From: Coprobacter fastidiosus
GTDB lineage: Bacteria > Bacteroidota > Bacteroidia > Bacteroidales > Coprobacteraceae
DNA: 64,000 nt
Assembly: GCF_030296935.1 (NCBI RefSeq)
Contig: NZ_AP028032.1
Coordinates: 682,001-746,000 of the forward strand
Reading direction: 5' to 3'
This document shows, in pieces, positions 16,842 through 26,343 of the stretch (positions are counted from its first letter, which is position 1; the number at the start of each line of letters is the position of its first letter). The translations under genes and the position numbers were made by a program. The notes under the pieces are model-generated. The model saw only the letters and a program-made list of their open reading frames with translations, was not told where the DNA came from and searched no databases.

Positions 16842-17845
16842 TGAGTCAATTTATATTTTCGAAAAAAGCGTGGCTTTTCCACGCTTTTTTCATTTTCAGT
16901 TTCAGTATCATCGCTCAAACCCCTGTATGGACAGAAAATTTTGAATATCCTATAGGTGATGAAATAGGTAAACATGGCTGGTTGTTCGAAAACGATAATC
17001 CATATCTGAAAGTTTGTCCGGGACTGACATTCGAAGGATATGCCGGATCAGGTATCGGAAACGGACTACAGATAGAAGAGGAAAATAAAAATGCCGCCCG
17101 GCATACATTCCCGCAAATATCGGAAGGGTGTGTCTATGTGTCTTTTCTCGTTCAGTTCAACAGCAATCTTAAAAGCCAGTATTTTTTCACTTTATGGGAC
17201 GGAAATATGCCGAGTTGGGCTGGCGGGACAGATACCAAATTTGCCTTTAACGGACGAATATACGGTGAGAAGAATTCTGATTTCGATTCAAGGTTAAATA
17301 TCGGCTTATCTTTTTATGATAATCAAAAAGCGGTCTACACGACCGATAAACCTGTTGTAATCGGAGAAACTTATCTCCTCGTAATCAAATATGAAATAGT
17401 ACCGGGAGATAACAATGATAAAGTTTCTTTATATCTTTTAGATCGCATACAGGATCAAGAACCAGAGCAACCTTTATTAGGGCCGTTATCCGATAATGCT
17501 TCTAAAGGAGATATATACCCTGCCGGACTGATGTTCCGTGCAAGCCATACCGGGCAGGATATTATTGTCGATGGGATACGAGTTGGTACTACATGGGAAA
17601 GTATCATATCTTCCTCCTCATCGGGGATATCAAAAGAATCAATAAACAATAGACTGAAAATCAGGAAAGATTCTCAAAATATCTTCATAACTTTACCCAA
17701 AGAAGAACAGATAAACATATATGGAATAAACGGAAAACTTCTTTTCTCGGTCAAAGGGAATACCGGAATCAACCGTATTCCGATTCTTAATAAAGGGTTA
17801 TATTTCGTTACAGCAGGAAAAGAAAAAGGAAAAGTGCTTTTTTAA
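16841..17845 (+). CDS. Exported protein with sorting-like C-terminus
   Basis: 334 aa. Signal peptide about 8-26 (KAWLFHAFFIFSFSIIAQ). Middle region (about 30-255) looks like a jelly-roll, concanavalin-type domain (WTENFEYPIGDEIGKHGW ... GLMFRASHTGQDIIVDGIRV). The C-terminal 70 residues resemble a type IX sorting domain (INIYGINGKLLFSVKG...GLYFVTAG). Its ATG overlaps the stop of the preceding gene (TAATG), implying translational coupling. The only oddity is severe: an intrinsic terminator lies inside codons 8-17 (see 16862-16890). No later Met would keep a signal peptide, so the start is probably right. Confidence 0.72.
   Translation: MSQFIFSKKAWLFHAFFIFSFSIIAQTPVWTENFEYPIGDEIGKHGWLFENDNPYLKVCPGLTFEGYAGSGIGNGLQIEEENKNAARHTFPQISEGCVYVSFLVQFNSNLKSQYFFTLWDGNMPSWAGGTDTKFAFNGRIYGEKNSDFDSRLNIGLSFYDNQKAVYTTDKPVVIGETYLLVIKYEIVPGDNNDKVSLYLLDRIQDQEPEQPLLGPLSDNASKGDIYPAGLMFRASHTGQDIIVDGIRVGTTWESIISSSSSGISKESINNRLKIRKDSQNIFITLPKEEQINIYGINGKLLFSVKGNTGINRIPILNKGLYFVTAGKEKGKVLF
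16862..16890 (+). terminator. Intrinsic terminator inside a coding sequence
   Basis: AAAAAAGCGTGG-ctttt-CCACGC-TTTTTT: 6-bp GC stem extended by six A-T pairs, followed by T6. It is correctly placed to end the transcript of the gene at 15285, yet lies within the signal-peptide codons of the gene at 16841. Confidence 0.75.
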
Positions 17846-17939
17846 ATACTTCAAGAGATAGTCGTCTAAATTTTCTATCAGGAAAAGAAAATATTACGAC
17901 AATCGATAAAATCTACCATTAGAAAATTTACTACAATAA

Positions 17940-17977
17940 ACACCCCAACCTTTTCTTCCGAGAAAGGATTGGGGTGT
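17940..17977. terminator. Bidirectional terminator between convergent units
   Basis: ACACCCCAA-CCTTTTCT/AGAAAGG-a-TTGGGGTGT hairpin between the plus-strand exported gene and the minus-strand fcl gene, flanked by A/T-rich DNA on both sides. Confidence 0.8.
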
Positions 17978-18102
17978 ATTCATATATTTTTCCGGGAAGA
18001 TAGCGAACTATCTGATAAGTGAAAACGGGAAGGCAAACCGGAAGAAAACACAAAAATATCTTGATAATATTTTCTTATCGAAAAATCTAATTAGGCTCTT
18101 TT

Positions 18103-19194
18103 CTAATTATTATTATACCAGTCGATCATTTTTTGTACACCTTCTTCAATATCGATTTTATGATGCCATCCTAATGCATTTAATTTCGAAACATCGGTCA
18201 GTTTCTTCATCGTCCCGTCCGGCTTATCGGCATTGAAATACAAATCGCCTTCAAATCCTGCAGTTTTTTTTATCAAACGGGCAACATCTCCAATACTGAT
18301 TTCTTTTCCGGTACCGATGTTGATATGGCAATTTCGGATTTCTTTCGTATTTTTAGGCTTAAGATCCTCAAAGTCGATATTTTCCATTACGAAAACACAG
18401 GCATCCGCCATTTCTTCACTCCACAAGAATTCACGCATCGGGCTTCCTGTTCCCCATATTTCGACCTGAACATTACCTTTTTCTGTCTTACGCACTCCAT
18501 ATTTATTCAATATGGCAAGGATATCCTTTTCTGAAGATTCTCCATTGACCGACTCTACCGGACGTTTATTGAGATCGGAACGTATAGCCGACCAATTTCC
18601 GGTCTCGAGATAACGTCCCAAACAAATTTTACGAATCAAAGCAGGAAGAACATGGGAGCGTTCTAAATCGAAATTGTCATTAGGCCCGTATAAATTCGTA
18701 GGCATGACCGCAATATAATTAGTACCGTACTGAAGATTGAAACTTTCGCACATCTTTAATCCGGCAATCTTGGCTATTGCATAAGGCTCATTCGTATATT
18801 CCAGTGGAGAAGTAAGCAATACGTTCTCATCCATAGGCTGTCGGGCATCCCGAGGATAGATACAAGTACTTCCCAAAAAAAGCAGTTTTTTTACTCCGGT
18901 ACGATACGAATTATAAATTACATTATTCTGTATTTGCAAATTACGATAAATAAAATCTGCTCGGTACAGACTATTTGCGATAATGCCACCGACAAAAGCC
19001 GCTGAAAGGAAAACATACTCGGGTTTTTCTTCATCAAAAAAACGGGTTACGGCAAGTTGGTTGCAAAGGTCCAATTCTTTATGGGTACGGAGTACAAAAT
19101 TTTTATATCCTTTTTCTTGCAAATTTTTCAATATAGCAGATCCCACCAATCCACGGTGACCGGCTACAAATATTTTGGCATTCTTTTCCATCAA
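18103..19194 (-). CDS. fcl: GDP-L-fucose synthase
   Basis: 363 aa. Epimerase/reductase that turns GDP-4-keto-6-deoxymannose into GDP-L-fucose with NADPH. SDR Rossmann start [20 protein letters not shown] serine block, catalytic YxxxK in PYAIAKIAG, and family-specific [26 protein letters not shown]. About 45 residues longer than the E. coli enzyme because of an insert around 215-245. The gene overlaps gmd by 4 bp (ATGA) and is the last gene of the polysaccharide locus. Confidence 0.96.
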   Translation of the reverse strand: MMEKNAKIFVAGHRGLVGSAILKNLQEKGYKNFVLRTHKELDLCNQLAVTRFFDEEKPEYVFLSAAFVGGIIANSLYRADFIYRNLQIQNNVIYNSYRTGVKKLLFLGSTCIYPRDARQPMDENVLLTSPLEYTNEPYAIAKIAGLKMCESFNLQYGTNYIAVMPTNLYGPNDNFDLERSHVLPALIRKICLGRYLETGNWSAIRSDLNKRPVESVNGESSEKDILAILNKYGVRKTEKGNVQVEIWGTGSPMREFLWSEEMADACVFVMENIDFEDLKPKNTKEIRNCHINIGTGKEISIGDVARLIKKTAGFEGDLYFNADKPDGTMKKLTDVSKLNALGWHHKIDIEEGVQKMIDWYNNN

Positions 19195-20267
19195 TGTTTA
19201 TTTTTGATCATCCGGGCAACTTTTTCCATATCATGTTTTACCATAATCTTCACTAATTCGGGAAATGGTGTCTGAGTAGGATTCCATCCCAATAAAGTTT
19301 TGGCCTTAGTAGGATCGCCTAACAACTGCTCGACTTCTGCAGGACGAAAATATTTGGGATCGACCTCGACCAATATCCGTCCGGTCTCCTCATCTATTCC
19401 CTTTTCTTCGACTCCTGTCCCTTCCCAACGAATCTTAATGCCGACTTCAGCAAAAGCAAGCGTACAAAATTCACGGACAGTATGCATCTCTCCTGTCGCT
19501 ATCACAAAGTCTTCGGGTGTTTCATGTTGAAGAATCATCCACATACACTGTACATAATCTTTGGCATATCCCCAATCCCGACGAGCATCGAGATTTCCCA
19601 TATAAAGTTTGTCTTGTACTCCTTGTTTGATACGGGCTACTGCCAAGGATATTTTACGGGTAACGAAAGTCTCTCCACGACGTTCGCTTTCGTGATTGAA
19701 TAAAATACCGTTCACGGCAAACATACCATAACTTTCTCTATAATTCTTGGTAATCCAAAACCCGTATTGTTTCGCTACACCGTACGGAGAACGGGGATAG
19801 AACGGTGTTGTTTCTTTCTGCGGGACTTCTTGAACCAATCCGAATAACTCCGAAGTGGACGCCTGATATATTTTGGTTTTTTTTTCGAGATGAAGAATAC
19901 GAACGGCTTCTAACATACGAAGCGTACCGATCGCATCGGCATCGGCCGTATATTCGGGGACATCGAAACTTACTTTTACGTGACTTTGTGCTGCCAGATT
20001 ATAAATTTCATCAGGTTGCACTTCTTGTATAATGCGAATTAAAGAACTTGAATCGGTCAAATCTCCATAATGCAAATTAATGGTTCTTTGCTGTTTCATA
20101 TCGCGCACCCATTCATCAAAATAAAGATGTTCTATGCGTCCGGTATTGAATGACGAAGATCTACGCAAGATGCCATGAACTTCATATCCTTTTTGCAATA
20201 AAAACTCAGCAAGGAACGAACCGTCCTGCCCGGTAATTCCCGTAATCAAAGCGACTTTAGTATTCAT
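19191..20267 (-). CDS. gmd: GDP-mannose 4,6-dehydratase
   Basis: 358 aa, family length. Converts GDP-D-mannose to GDP-4-keto-6-deoxy-D-mannose. [15 protein letters not shown] cofactor loop, STSELFG, catalytic Tyr/Lys in [10 protein letters not shown], and [10 protein letters not shown]. It feeds Fcl, encoded directly downstream, and takes GDP-mannose from the ManC product two genes upstream. Confidence 0.97.
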   Translation of the reverse strand: MNTKVALITGITGQDGSFLAEFLLQKGYEVHGILRRSSSFNTGRIEHLYFDEWVRDMKQQRTINLHYGDLTDSSSLIRIIQEVQPDEIYNLAAQSHVKVSFDVPEYTADADAIGTLRMLEAVRILHLEKKTKIYQASTSELFGLVQEVPQKETTPFYPRSPYGVAKQYGFWITKNYRESYGMFAVNGILFNHESERRGETFVTRKISLAVARIKQGVQDKLYMGNLDARRDWGYAKDYVQCMWMILQHETPEDFVIATGEMHTVREFCTLAFAEVGIKIRWEGTGVEEKGIDEETGRILVEVDPKYFRPAEVEQLLGDPTKAKTLLGWNPTQTPFPELVKIMVKHDMEKVARMIKNKH

Positions 20268-20363
20268 TTCTAAGCTAAAAATTAATTATTAATCCCTCAA
20301 ATTTCCATACTCGAACTTTCGTTGCAAATATAAGAAATCTATACACATCAAAAGCAAAATTTT

Positions 20364-21500
20364 TTATCTGCGAATACGAATCTGCAAAGCATGTTCCACA
20401 GGTTTTTCGCTGATAAAGGTCAAATATCCTCCACCGCCTGCACCACTTAATTTCCAACCTAATACAGAATCCCGATATTCTTCTATCTGAGCCAAGATAT
20501 CATCATTCACCATATTGGGGAACATTGCTATTTGGGCATCGAAACTGGCCTTTACTTGCACACCGAAATTTTGCAAGTCTTTATTAAGGATTGCATCCCA
20601 ACAACAACGGGCAGCATCACTCAACGCTTTTGCCGAAACCGCATCGATATGCGTATCGGCAAGAACATTATAAGACTGACCTCTCGGATATAGAGGTACT
20701 AACCAAATATATTTTTCAAGCCATTCCAAAATATCCGAATCAAGATTGCTTTCTATCGACTCCGGCCAATAGTCTCCGTTATATTCATATTTATTCAATC
20801 CCGGCATAACAATTCCCAAAGCATCTTGAGAACCGCTTACATAAGGAGTTCCGGGCGGATTTTCATAGCAAAACAGCGTTTTGGCTAATTTTTCCTTATC
20901 TCCTTCGGGTATATCGGTCTGCCATAACTCTATCGCCTTTTTACGCGAACTTGTGGACATCCCGCTACGATCATTAAATTCATAATCCGGTTCTATACAA
21001 ATGGTCAATACCGGACCCGGATAATATTTACTGACATAAGGCTGATCGAGCCATCCTCCGGCCAAATCGATCCGGTAGGGAATGCGGCATTCTTTTCGCA
21101 ACATCGTTGTCGAACGTACAGGCAAAGTTCCATGAGGAATTCTTTTACTCACAATATATTCGATACCCAATTCTTTACAAAGTTGCGCTTTCAAAGGGGT
21201 ATTGCCGTCGGTATTTACAAAAAATATATCGGGTTTGAGTTCTCTCAATTCCTTTTCAAAATCCAGTAGTCCGCTTCCGCTATTGATCCACGCATCTTTA
21301 ACTACACGAAGAGCCTTTACCATATAAAGACGCTCAGCATCGGTATTGACCGTTTTTCGGGCTTTCAATTCAAATATCGTCTTATCCGAACCTATGCCTA
21401 CATACAAATCGCCATACCGGGCAGCTTCTTCAAAGAAAGCGACGTGTCCGCTATGCAGCATATCATAACAGCCTGATACAAAAACCTTTTTATTTCCCAT
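20364..21500 (-). CDS. Cytidylyltransferase-GHMP kinase fusion, substrate unknown
   Basis: 378 aa with two halves. Residues 1-135 form a cytidylyltransferase-like fold with HxGH motif (GCYDMLHSGHVAFFEEAA) and a probable nucleotide-binding tail GTLPVRSTTMLR. Residues about 140-375 resemble a GHMP sugar kinase (PYRIDLAGGWLDQ; SGSQDALGIV in the place of the ATP loop; KLSGAGGGGYLTFI near the end). GHMP motif 2 is weak, so kinase activity is uncertain. Between manC and gmd, so a role in activating a sugar for the same polysaccharide is likely, but the sugar cannot be read from sequence. Confidence 0.7.
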   Translation of the reverse strand: MGNKKVFVSGCYDMLHSGHVAFFEEAARYGDLYVGIGSDKTIFELKARKTVNTDAERLYMVKALRVVKDAWINSGSGLLDFEKELRELKPDIFFVNTDGNTPLKAQLCKELGIEYIVSKRIPHGTLPVRSTTMLRKECRIPYRIDLAGGWLDQPYVSKYYPGPVLTICIEPDYEFNDRSGMSTSSRKKAIELWQTDIPEGDKEKLAKTLFCYENPPGTPYVSGSQDALGIVMPGLNKYEYNGDYWPESIESNLDSDILEWLEKYIWLVPLYPRGQSYNVLADTHIDAVSAKALSDAARCCWDAILNKDLQNFGVQVKASFDAQIAMFPNMVNDDILAQIEEYRDSVLGWKLSGAGGGGYLTFISEKPVEHALQIRIRR

Positions 21501-21508
21501 ACCGGAAA

Positions 21509-22552
21509 TTATTTTGAGAATTCTTTAATTCTCTGTTCATCTTGAAGTTTACAAATCAGAAGCGTCCCGTTTTTTTCCGCGACAATATATCCGTCTAATC
21601 CTTGAATAACAACCCTCTTATTCTTAGGGACATGCACTATACAATTTTGAGACTCTATCAACTTCACATTTTCTCCGACACATGCATTATGATGATTATC
21701 ATGGGGCAAACGGGTATGAAGAGATCCCCATGTGCCCAAGTCTGACCAACCGAATGATGCCGGGAAGACATAAATTCCGGACGCTTTTTCCATGACGGCA
21801 TAATCGATAGAGATACTTTCACAAGTCGGGAAAAGTTCATCAACCCTTTCTTGCTCATCATCTCTGTAAAAACAAGGTGTCAACAGATCGAAAACAGAAG
21901 CCATAGCCGGGCAATAGGTCCGAAAGGCTTGTTCAAGTGTATGTGCATTCCATATAAAAATTCCGGCATTCCAAAAATAATTACCGGCCGATAAATATTC
22001 TTTTGCAACAGAAAGAGTCGGTTTTTCCTTAAATGCCTTTACAGGTTTTATCTCGCTACCGTCCTCTATTTCTGCCGCAATATATCCATATCCGGTTTCG
22101 GGACGGGTAGGCTTCATTCCTAATGTAAGTATAGATTCCGATTTTGATGTAAAATCAAGCGATTTTACAATAACTCTACGAAATTCTTCAACATCGGTTA
22201 CCACATGGTCCGAAGATGTTACTACTATATTAGCATCGGGATAACGTCGTTTAATTTTCCAACCGGCATAAGCAATACAGGGTGCGGTATTGCGCATACA
22301 TGGTTCTAACAATATATTGGAACGAGGAATATCCGGAAGTTGTTCTTCTACTAACGATTTATATCGGGCAGAGGTAACTACCCAAAAATTGGACATGGGA
22401 ACAAGCCCGCTGAAACGGTCAACAGTAAGCTGTAACAATGTGCGCCCGCATCCTAACACATCGATAAACTGCTTGGGATGTTCGGGTGTACTCATCGGCC
22501 AGAAACGACTGCCTACTCCTCCGGCCATTATTACCACATGATTATTTTGCAT
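21509..22552 (-). CDS. manC: Mannose-1-phosphate guanylyltransferase
   Basis: 347 aa. Makes GDP-mannose from mannose-1-phosphate and GTP. Nucleotidyltransferase signature AGGVGSRFWPMSTPEHPKQF at the N-terminus, TSSDHVVTD, EKPT...YLSAGNYFWNAGIF and FGWSDLGTWGSL. It lacks the C-terminal phosphomannose isomerase domain of bifunctional enzymes. 8 bp before the next gene of the GDP-sugar group. Confidence 0.94.
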   Translation of the reverse strand: MQNNHVVIMAGGVGSRFWPMSTPEHPKQFIDVLGCGRTLLQLTVDRFSGLVPMSNFWVVTSARYKSLVEEQLPDIPRSNILLEPCMRNTAPCIAYAGWKIKRRYPDANIVVTSSDHVVTDVEEFRRVIVKSLDFTSKSESILTLGMKPTRPETGYGYIAAEIEDGSEIKPVKAFKEKPTLSVAKEYLSAGNYFWNAGIFIWNAHTLEQAFRTYCPAMASVFDLLTPCFYRDDEQERVDELFPTCESISIDYAVMEKASGIYVFPASFGWSDLGTWGSLHTRLPHDNHHNACVGENVKLIESQNCIVHVPKNKRVVIQGLDGYIVAEKNGTLLICKLQDEQRIKEFSK

Positions 22553-22597
22553 TATACACTTATCTCAAAATATTCAAAGATATAAATAAAAGTTTAA

Positions 22598-22712
22598 GAG
22601 CCTGTCTAAATTTTTCAACAAAAAATATTATCAGATCATTTTTATGTTTTCTTCCGGTTTGCTTTCCCGTTTTCTCTCGTCAAATAGCCCAACTATCATC
22701 CCCGTAAATTCT
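22598..22712. repeat. Truncated palindromic mobile-repeat copy
   Basis: Starts TAA|GAGCCTGTCTAAATTTTT and shares the interior blocks of the copy at 24336 (TTTTCTTCCGGT, CCGTTTTCTCTCGTCA, CTATCATCCCCGTAAA). The right inverted end is missing: the match fades about 10 bases before the stop codon of the WecA-like gene. Confidence 0.65.
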
Positions 22713-22723
22713 TAAAAATTTTC

Positions 22724-23836
22724 TTACCGGACTTCACGCTTTACTAATTTACGTTCTTTATCGACTATAAAACGCTGCAAGCCATATACCAAGCACAATC
22801 CTAAAAATATATCGAACAGAAACATTACAGTTTCCCCGAGAATCTTAACTAAAAACCAATTGAGAATTATAAACATAGAGGATGCTATTACCAGCGTTAA
22901 CATCGCCTGCCGATGGGACATTCCTAATGCCAATAATTTATGATGAATATGATTTTTATCCGGAAGAAAAGGTGATTTACCATGTTTTATCCGGACAATA
23001 AACACTCTGAAAACATCGAAAATAGGAATAAACAGTGTCGAAAACGCAACAATCGGAGCACCTACTACTCCGAATTCGGGTGTAGCGTTAAGCTGACAGA
23101 ATCGTATGGCAAGAAATGCAAGACAGTAACCTAAAATCAGAGATCCGGTATCTCCCATAAATAACTTCATCCTTTTGCCAAAAACGTTATACAAGAAAAA
23201 TATCATAACCGATCCTAATAGTGAAAATGCCAACATAGCATAGGCATACAATCCCGCAGAAAGAAACCAAAATCCATATACCGCAAGAGCTACACTACTC
23301 AATCCGGACGCTAAACCATCGATACCGTCGATCAAATTGATCGCATTTATAATTAAAACCGTTATAAATATCGTCAACACATAAGATACCGCCACAGGTA
23401 ACTCATATATCCCGAATATTCCGTGTAAATTGTCTATATGAATATCTCCGAAAAGAAAAAAGATCGCAGCAAGAATCTGCGCCACAAATTTTTTACGAAA
23501 AGAAACACCTCGAAGGTCATCCAAAACACCGATACCGTAGATAGTTGTCAGACCACATATCAAAAACAGCATTTCGAGCAATAACGACTCCCTCAACTCC
23601 GTTGCGACACCGACTCCATTCAGCTCACGAAGCCCTAATACAAAAGCATACGAAAACATCATACAAGGTAAAAATATTATTCCACCTAAACGGGGAACTG
23701 CCCTCGTATGTGAACTCCGGCTATTCGGCACATCAAATAATCTTCTCTTTACCGAAACGAACACAAGTCTCGGTATTACCAAAAATGAAAGATAGGCAGA
23801 CAACACCAAAGCCAACAATGAAAAAAGTTGTAACAT
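22724..23836 (-). CDS. Undecaprenyl-phosphate sugar-1-phosphate transferase (WecA/MraY family)
   Basis: 370 aa, about 10-11 membrane segments. Conserved cytoplasmic motifs: NLIDGIDGLASGLS, KLFMGDTGSLILGY, and the histidine loop DKNHIHHKLLALGMSHRQ. It starts lipid-linked polysaccharide synthesis by moving a sugar-1-phosphate (usually an N-acetylhexosamine) from UDP-sugar to undecaprenyl phosphate. It is the only initiating transferase in this locus. Repeat-filled spacers isolate it from the genes on each side. Confidence 0.9.
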   Translation of the reverse strand: MLQLFSLLALVLSAYLSFLVIPRLVFVSVKRRLFDVPNSRSSHTRAVPRLGGIIFLPCMMFSYAFVLGLRELNGVGVATELRESLLLEMLFLICGLTTIYGIGVLDDLRGVSFRKKFVAQILAAIFFLFGDIHIDNLHGIFGIYELPVAVSYVLTIFITVLIINAINLIDGIDGLASGLSSVALAVYGFWFLSAGLYAYAMLAFSLLGSVMIFFLYNVFGKRMKLFMGDTGSLILGYCLAFLAIRFCQLNATPEFGVVGAPIVAFSTLFIPIFDVFRVFIVRIKHGKSPFLPDKNHIHHKLLALGMSHRQAMLTLVIASSMFIILNWFLVKILGETVMFLFDIFLGLCLVYGLQRFIVDKERKLVKREVR

Positions 23837-24152
23837 ACTATCAAATTTTTTTCACACACCTATTAATAATATTAAGAGTTTATCCCTATTTTTTGGTAAA
23901 CAATTTTCACAGATAATAGTTTTGAGCGTGCTTCTCAAGAAATTATCTTTTCACATTATGAACTCAGGAAAAAAATACATCCTCATGTTTTTCCTAAGTA
24001 CCTGTGTTCTCCTTAATCTCCTATAAAAACATAGAATAAACTCAAAAAAATGCTCCAAAATCATATATCACCTCACACCGTCGGCAAATATAAGAAAATA
24101 TTTAATTTGTATTTCACAAATCTTAAAAAAATATTTTTTTAAAATATTCTTA

Positions 24153-24257
24153 TGGACTGTTTTAAATTTTGTCCGGATCAACTCTGAAAATTTCTTTTAC
24201 GAATGTTCTATTGCTTTTATAAAGCTAAAACTAACCCGAATAAAATTTAAACGACTT
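24153..24257. repeat. Degenerate palindromic mobile-repeat copy
   Basis: Left GGACTGTTTTAAATTTTGTCCGG and right CCGAATAAAATTTAAACGACTTC are diverged inverted repeats about 105 bp apart, with TTA just left and TAA just right. The interior is unlike the full copies except for the CCGGATCA block shared with 3376. Confidence 0.5.
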
Positions 24258-24335
24258 CTAAATATGTGCAATTTATGAATGTCAGTAAGATATTATCCGA
24301 TTACGAATACTATCCCCAAATCGACAAGATACTTA

Positions 24336-24512
24336 GAGCCTGTTTAAATTTTCCAATAAAAAAATACGATCAGGTCATTTTTGCGTTTTCTTCCGGTCTT
24401 TTTCCCCGTTTTCACTCGTCAGATGATAGCCCGCTATCATCCTCGTAAAAACAGAAAGACATGCTCGGAAGAAATTCCCAAAACCTGACCCGAGCAAAAT
24501 TTAAACAGGCTC
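24336..24512. repeat. Best-preserved palindromic mobile repeat (MITE-like, 177 bp)
   Basis: Perfect 17-bp terminal inverted repeats GAGCCTGTTTAAATTTT / AAAATTTAAACAGGCTC, each flanked outside by TTA (24333-24335 and 24513-24515), consistent with a 3-bp target duplication. The interior has no reading frame and carries a small central hairpin GATGATAGCccGCTATCATC. Such ends plus a TNA duplication fit a non-autonomous derivative of an IS5-type element; the parent IS is not in this window. Confidence 0.8.
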
Positions 24513-24533
24513 TTACAATATTTATAGATCAAA

Positions 24534-25322
24534 CTATTTGCCGGATAATCTGAAAAACAATTTAGAGATCAACAGTTCTGCAATTTTGTACCAATAGCGC
24601 AGACTTAATATAAATATATTAGTATATATATTATTTTCACGGCAAGCTCTTAACTGCTCTTTCATAATCAATTTGCGACTTCCCATCGATTCGGTACTTG
24701 CCCCTCCCGTACGCATCGTTACAAAATCGATAGGAAGATAATGAATGCGGATATGGTTCAAAAAAATGAATCGTAACAAAAGCTCAAAATCTGCAGCGAT
24801 TTTATAATCGATCTTATAAATTCCCAATTTATCGTAACAAACTTTGCGAACATAGAAAGACGGGTGTGCCGGCATAAATCCCAAACGCATCAATCCCCGA
24901 CGAAAGATCCGCGAAGAATAATATCTCACAGGTTTCGAAAGATTATCCGGGTTTACAAAATGAATGTCCCCATACACGGCATCGATTCCAGGACGTAATA
25001 AAAACGCTTTCACCACCATCTCTACGACATAATCATCGGTAAAGAAATCGTCGGAATTGAGTACTCCCACTATATCTCCGGTAGCAGCCAATATTCCTTT
25101 GTTGAAAGCATCGTATATTCCCTTATCTTTTCCCTCTATAATTCGTTGTCTGTCTCCGGCGTTGGCTTTTACAATGGCTATGGTATCGTCTTTAGAAAGC
25201 CCGTCAACGATAATGTGTTCGATATTATCATAGGTCTGCCGATTGACCGAACGTATCGTATCGGCTACTGTTGCCGCACTGTTGTATGTGCATGTTATAA
25301 TAGAAACTTTCATAGATTTCAT
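24534..25322 (-). CDS. Family 2 glycosyltransferase
   Basis: 262 aa GT-A fold: SIITCTYNSAATVADTIRSV, HIIVDGLSKDDTIAIV, metal-binding GVLNSDDFF (around residue 90), and AHPSFYVRK further on, a set common in colanic-acid WcaA/WcaE-like transferases. Adds one sugar to the lipid-linked repeat unit at the cytoplasmic face. Single base spacing to the acyltransferase gene upstream. Confidence 0.9.
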   Translation of the reverse strand: MKSMKVSIITCTYNSAATVADTIRSVNRQTYDNIEHIIVDGLSKDDTIAIVKANAGDRQRIIEGKDKGIYDAFNKGILAATGDIVGVLNSDDFFTDDYVVEMVVKAFLLRPGIDAVYGDIHFVNPDNLSKPVRYYSSRIFRRGLMRLGFMPAHPSFYVRKVCYDKLGIYKIDYKIAADFELLLRFIFLNHIRIHYLPIDFVTMRTGGASTESMGSRKLIMKEQLRACRENNIYTNIFILSLRYWYKIAELLISKLFFRLSGK

Positions 25323-25323
25323 A

Positions 25324-26325
25324 TTACAAAATTTTTTTTATTCCCCAATTTACTTTTTCCCGCAACCATGCTACTCCGAAAGACGAAAAAAACACCAACG
25401 GTATGATAATCGGGAAAAATGCGAAAAACTGTTGTTGACTTTCAAAATAATGAGCCTTAAAATAGGTATAATATAAGTTATCGAATATCCATGAACACAG
25501 ATACATATCCAACGACAAAAGTGATATTTTCGTTATCATTTTCGACTTGAAATCAACATCGTAAAACAACAGAAAAACAATAACTGCAATGGCTGTATAA
25601 AAGAGGGAATCGCGACCACCAAGAACAAATCTATAAGTATTTCCCATCATTAAATTTATTATTGGATCTAACATACACAAAAACAATAAAATAAGCGATA
25701 GTTTAAGTTTGGAAAACTTAAACTTATATTCATGAATATAAGCACCTATAAAATAAAAAGTTACCGGATATAACGCAACAAAATCATCTGGTACAAATTT
25801 ATATCCTGCCTGATTAAAGAACGGAGGTAAAGCTGTTAATACTAAAAAAGTCAATATAAGAATTTGTTTGTTTTTCTTTTCCTGCAAGTTATTATAAATT
25901 ATATTCAAAAACGGGATTAAAATAAATAATCCTATATACATTTCGATATACCATCCATAAGGAATGGCCGTATAATTGAATATTTGACGCAGCCATAAAA
26001 AAACACTTAAATGTTCTCCATTGATAATTATTCTATATAAAATCGTAACAATAGAATATACCAAATAAGCCGATAATACTCGGATAATGCCTTTATAATA
26101 GGTTAATGTCAATTTTTTATTTGTATTTAAAAATCCCGTCAATAACAGAAATAAAGGAACAGCTACCAAAAATAAAGATGCAAATGCTCCCTGTATAAAC
26201 ATATTAACACCTATAAAAGGTGTTATCAAAAATTCAGTATGCAAATCGAAATGATGTGCAACAACAAATAAAATAGCCAAAGATCTCACTATATCCAATC
26301 CGGCCAACCGCTTTTCTCTTATCAT
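25324..26325 (-). CDS. Acyltransferase-3 membrane protein (copy A)
   Basis: 333 aa, about ten membrane helices, N-terminal RLAGLDIVRSLAILFVVAHH with the histidine of acyltransferase-3 proteins. Members O-acetylate polysaccharide or lipid-linked sugars. Paralogous to the neighbour at 26344-27399: the N-terminal two thirds are moderately alike, while the last about 80 residues are almost identical, reflecting a 257-bp near-identical DNA tract. Confidence 0.85.
   Translation of the reverse strand: MIREKRLAGLDIVRSLAILFVVAHHFDLHTEFLITPFIGVNMFIQGAFASLFLVAVPLFLLLTGFLNTNKKLTLTYYKGIIRVLSAYLVYSIVTILYRIIINGEHLSVFLWLRQIFNYTAIPYGWYIEMYIGLFILIPFLNIIYNNLQEKKNKQILILTFLVLTALPPFFNQAGYKFVPDDFVALYPVTFYFIGAYIHEYKFKFSKLKLSLILLFLCMLDPIINLMMGNTYRFVLGGRDSLFYTAIAVIVFLLFYDVDFKSKMITKISLLSLDMYLCSWIFDNLYYTYFKAHYFESQQQFFAFFPIIIPLVFFSSFGVAWLREKVNWGIKKIL
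25332..25588 (-). repeat. Near-identical tract shared by two acyltransferase genes (copy A)
   Basis: 257 bp aligning without gaps, at offset 1059, to 26391-26647, with only about five base differences, whereas the remainder of the two genes diverges much more. Pattern of recent gene conversion. Confidence 0.85.
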
Positions 26326-26343
26326 TTTTCTAATATAGGTAAT

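Larger units (their letters stand above)
23837..24533. other. Spacer filled by two palindromic repeats
   Basis: About 700 bases between the WecA-like gene and the first glycosyltransferase. It holds a degenerate repeat copy (24153-24257) and the best-preserved copy (24336-24512). The rest is AT-rich; a 22-codon frame at 23958 has no support. Confidence 0.6.

Noticed and set aside
20275-20457. 60-codon frame at the end of the cytidylyltransferase-kinase gene
   Set aside because: Overlaps that gene in another frame, no domain.
23958-24026. 22-codon hydrophobic frame
   Set aside because: Resembles a signal peptide but stops at once; no gene follows in frame.
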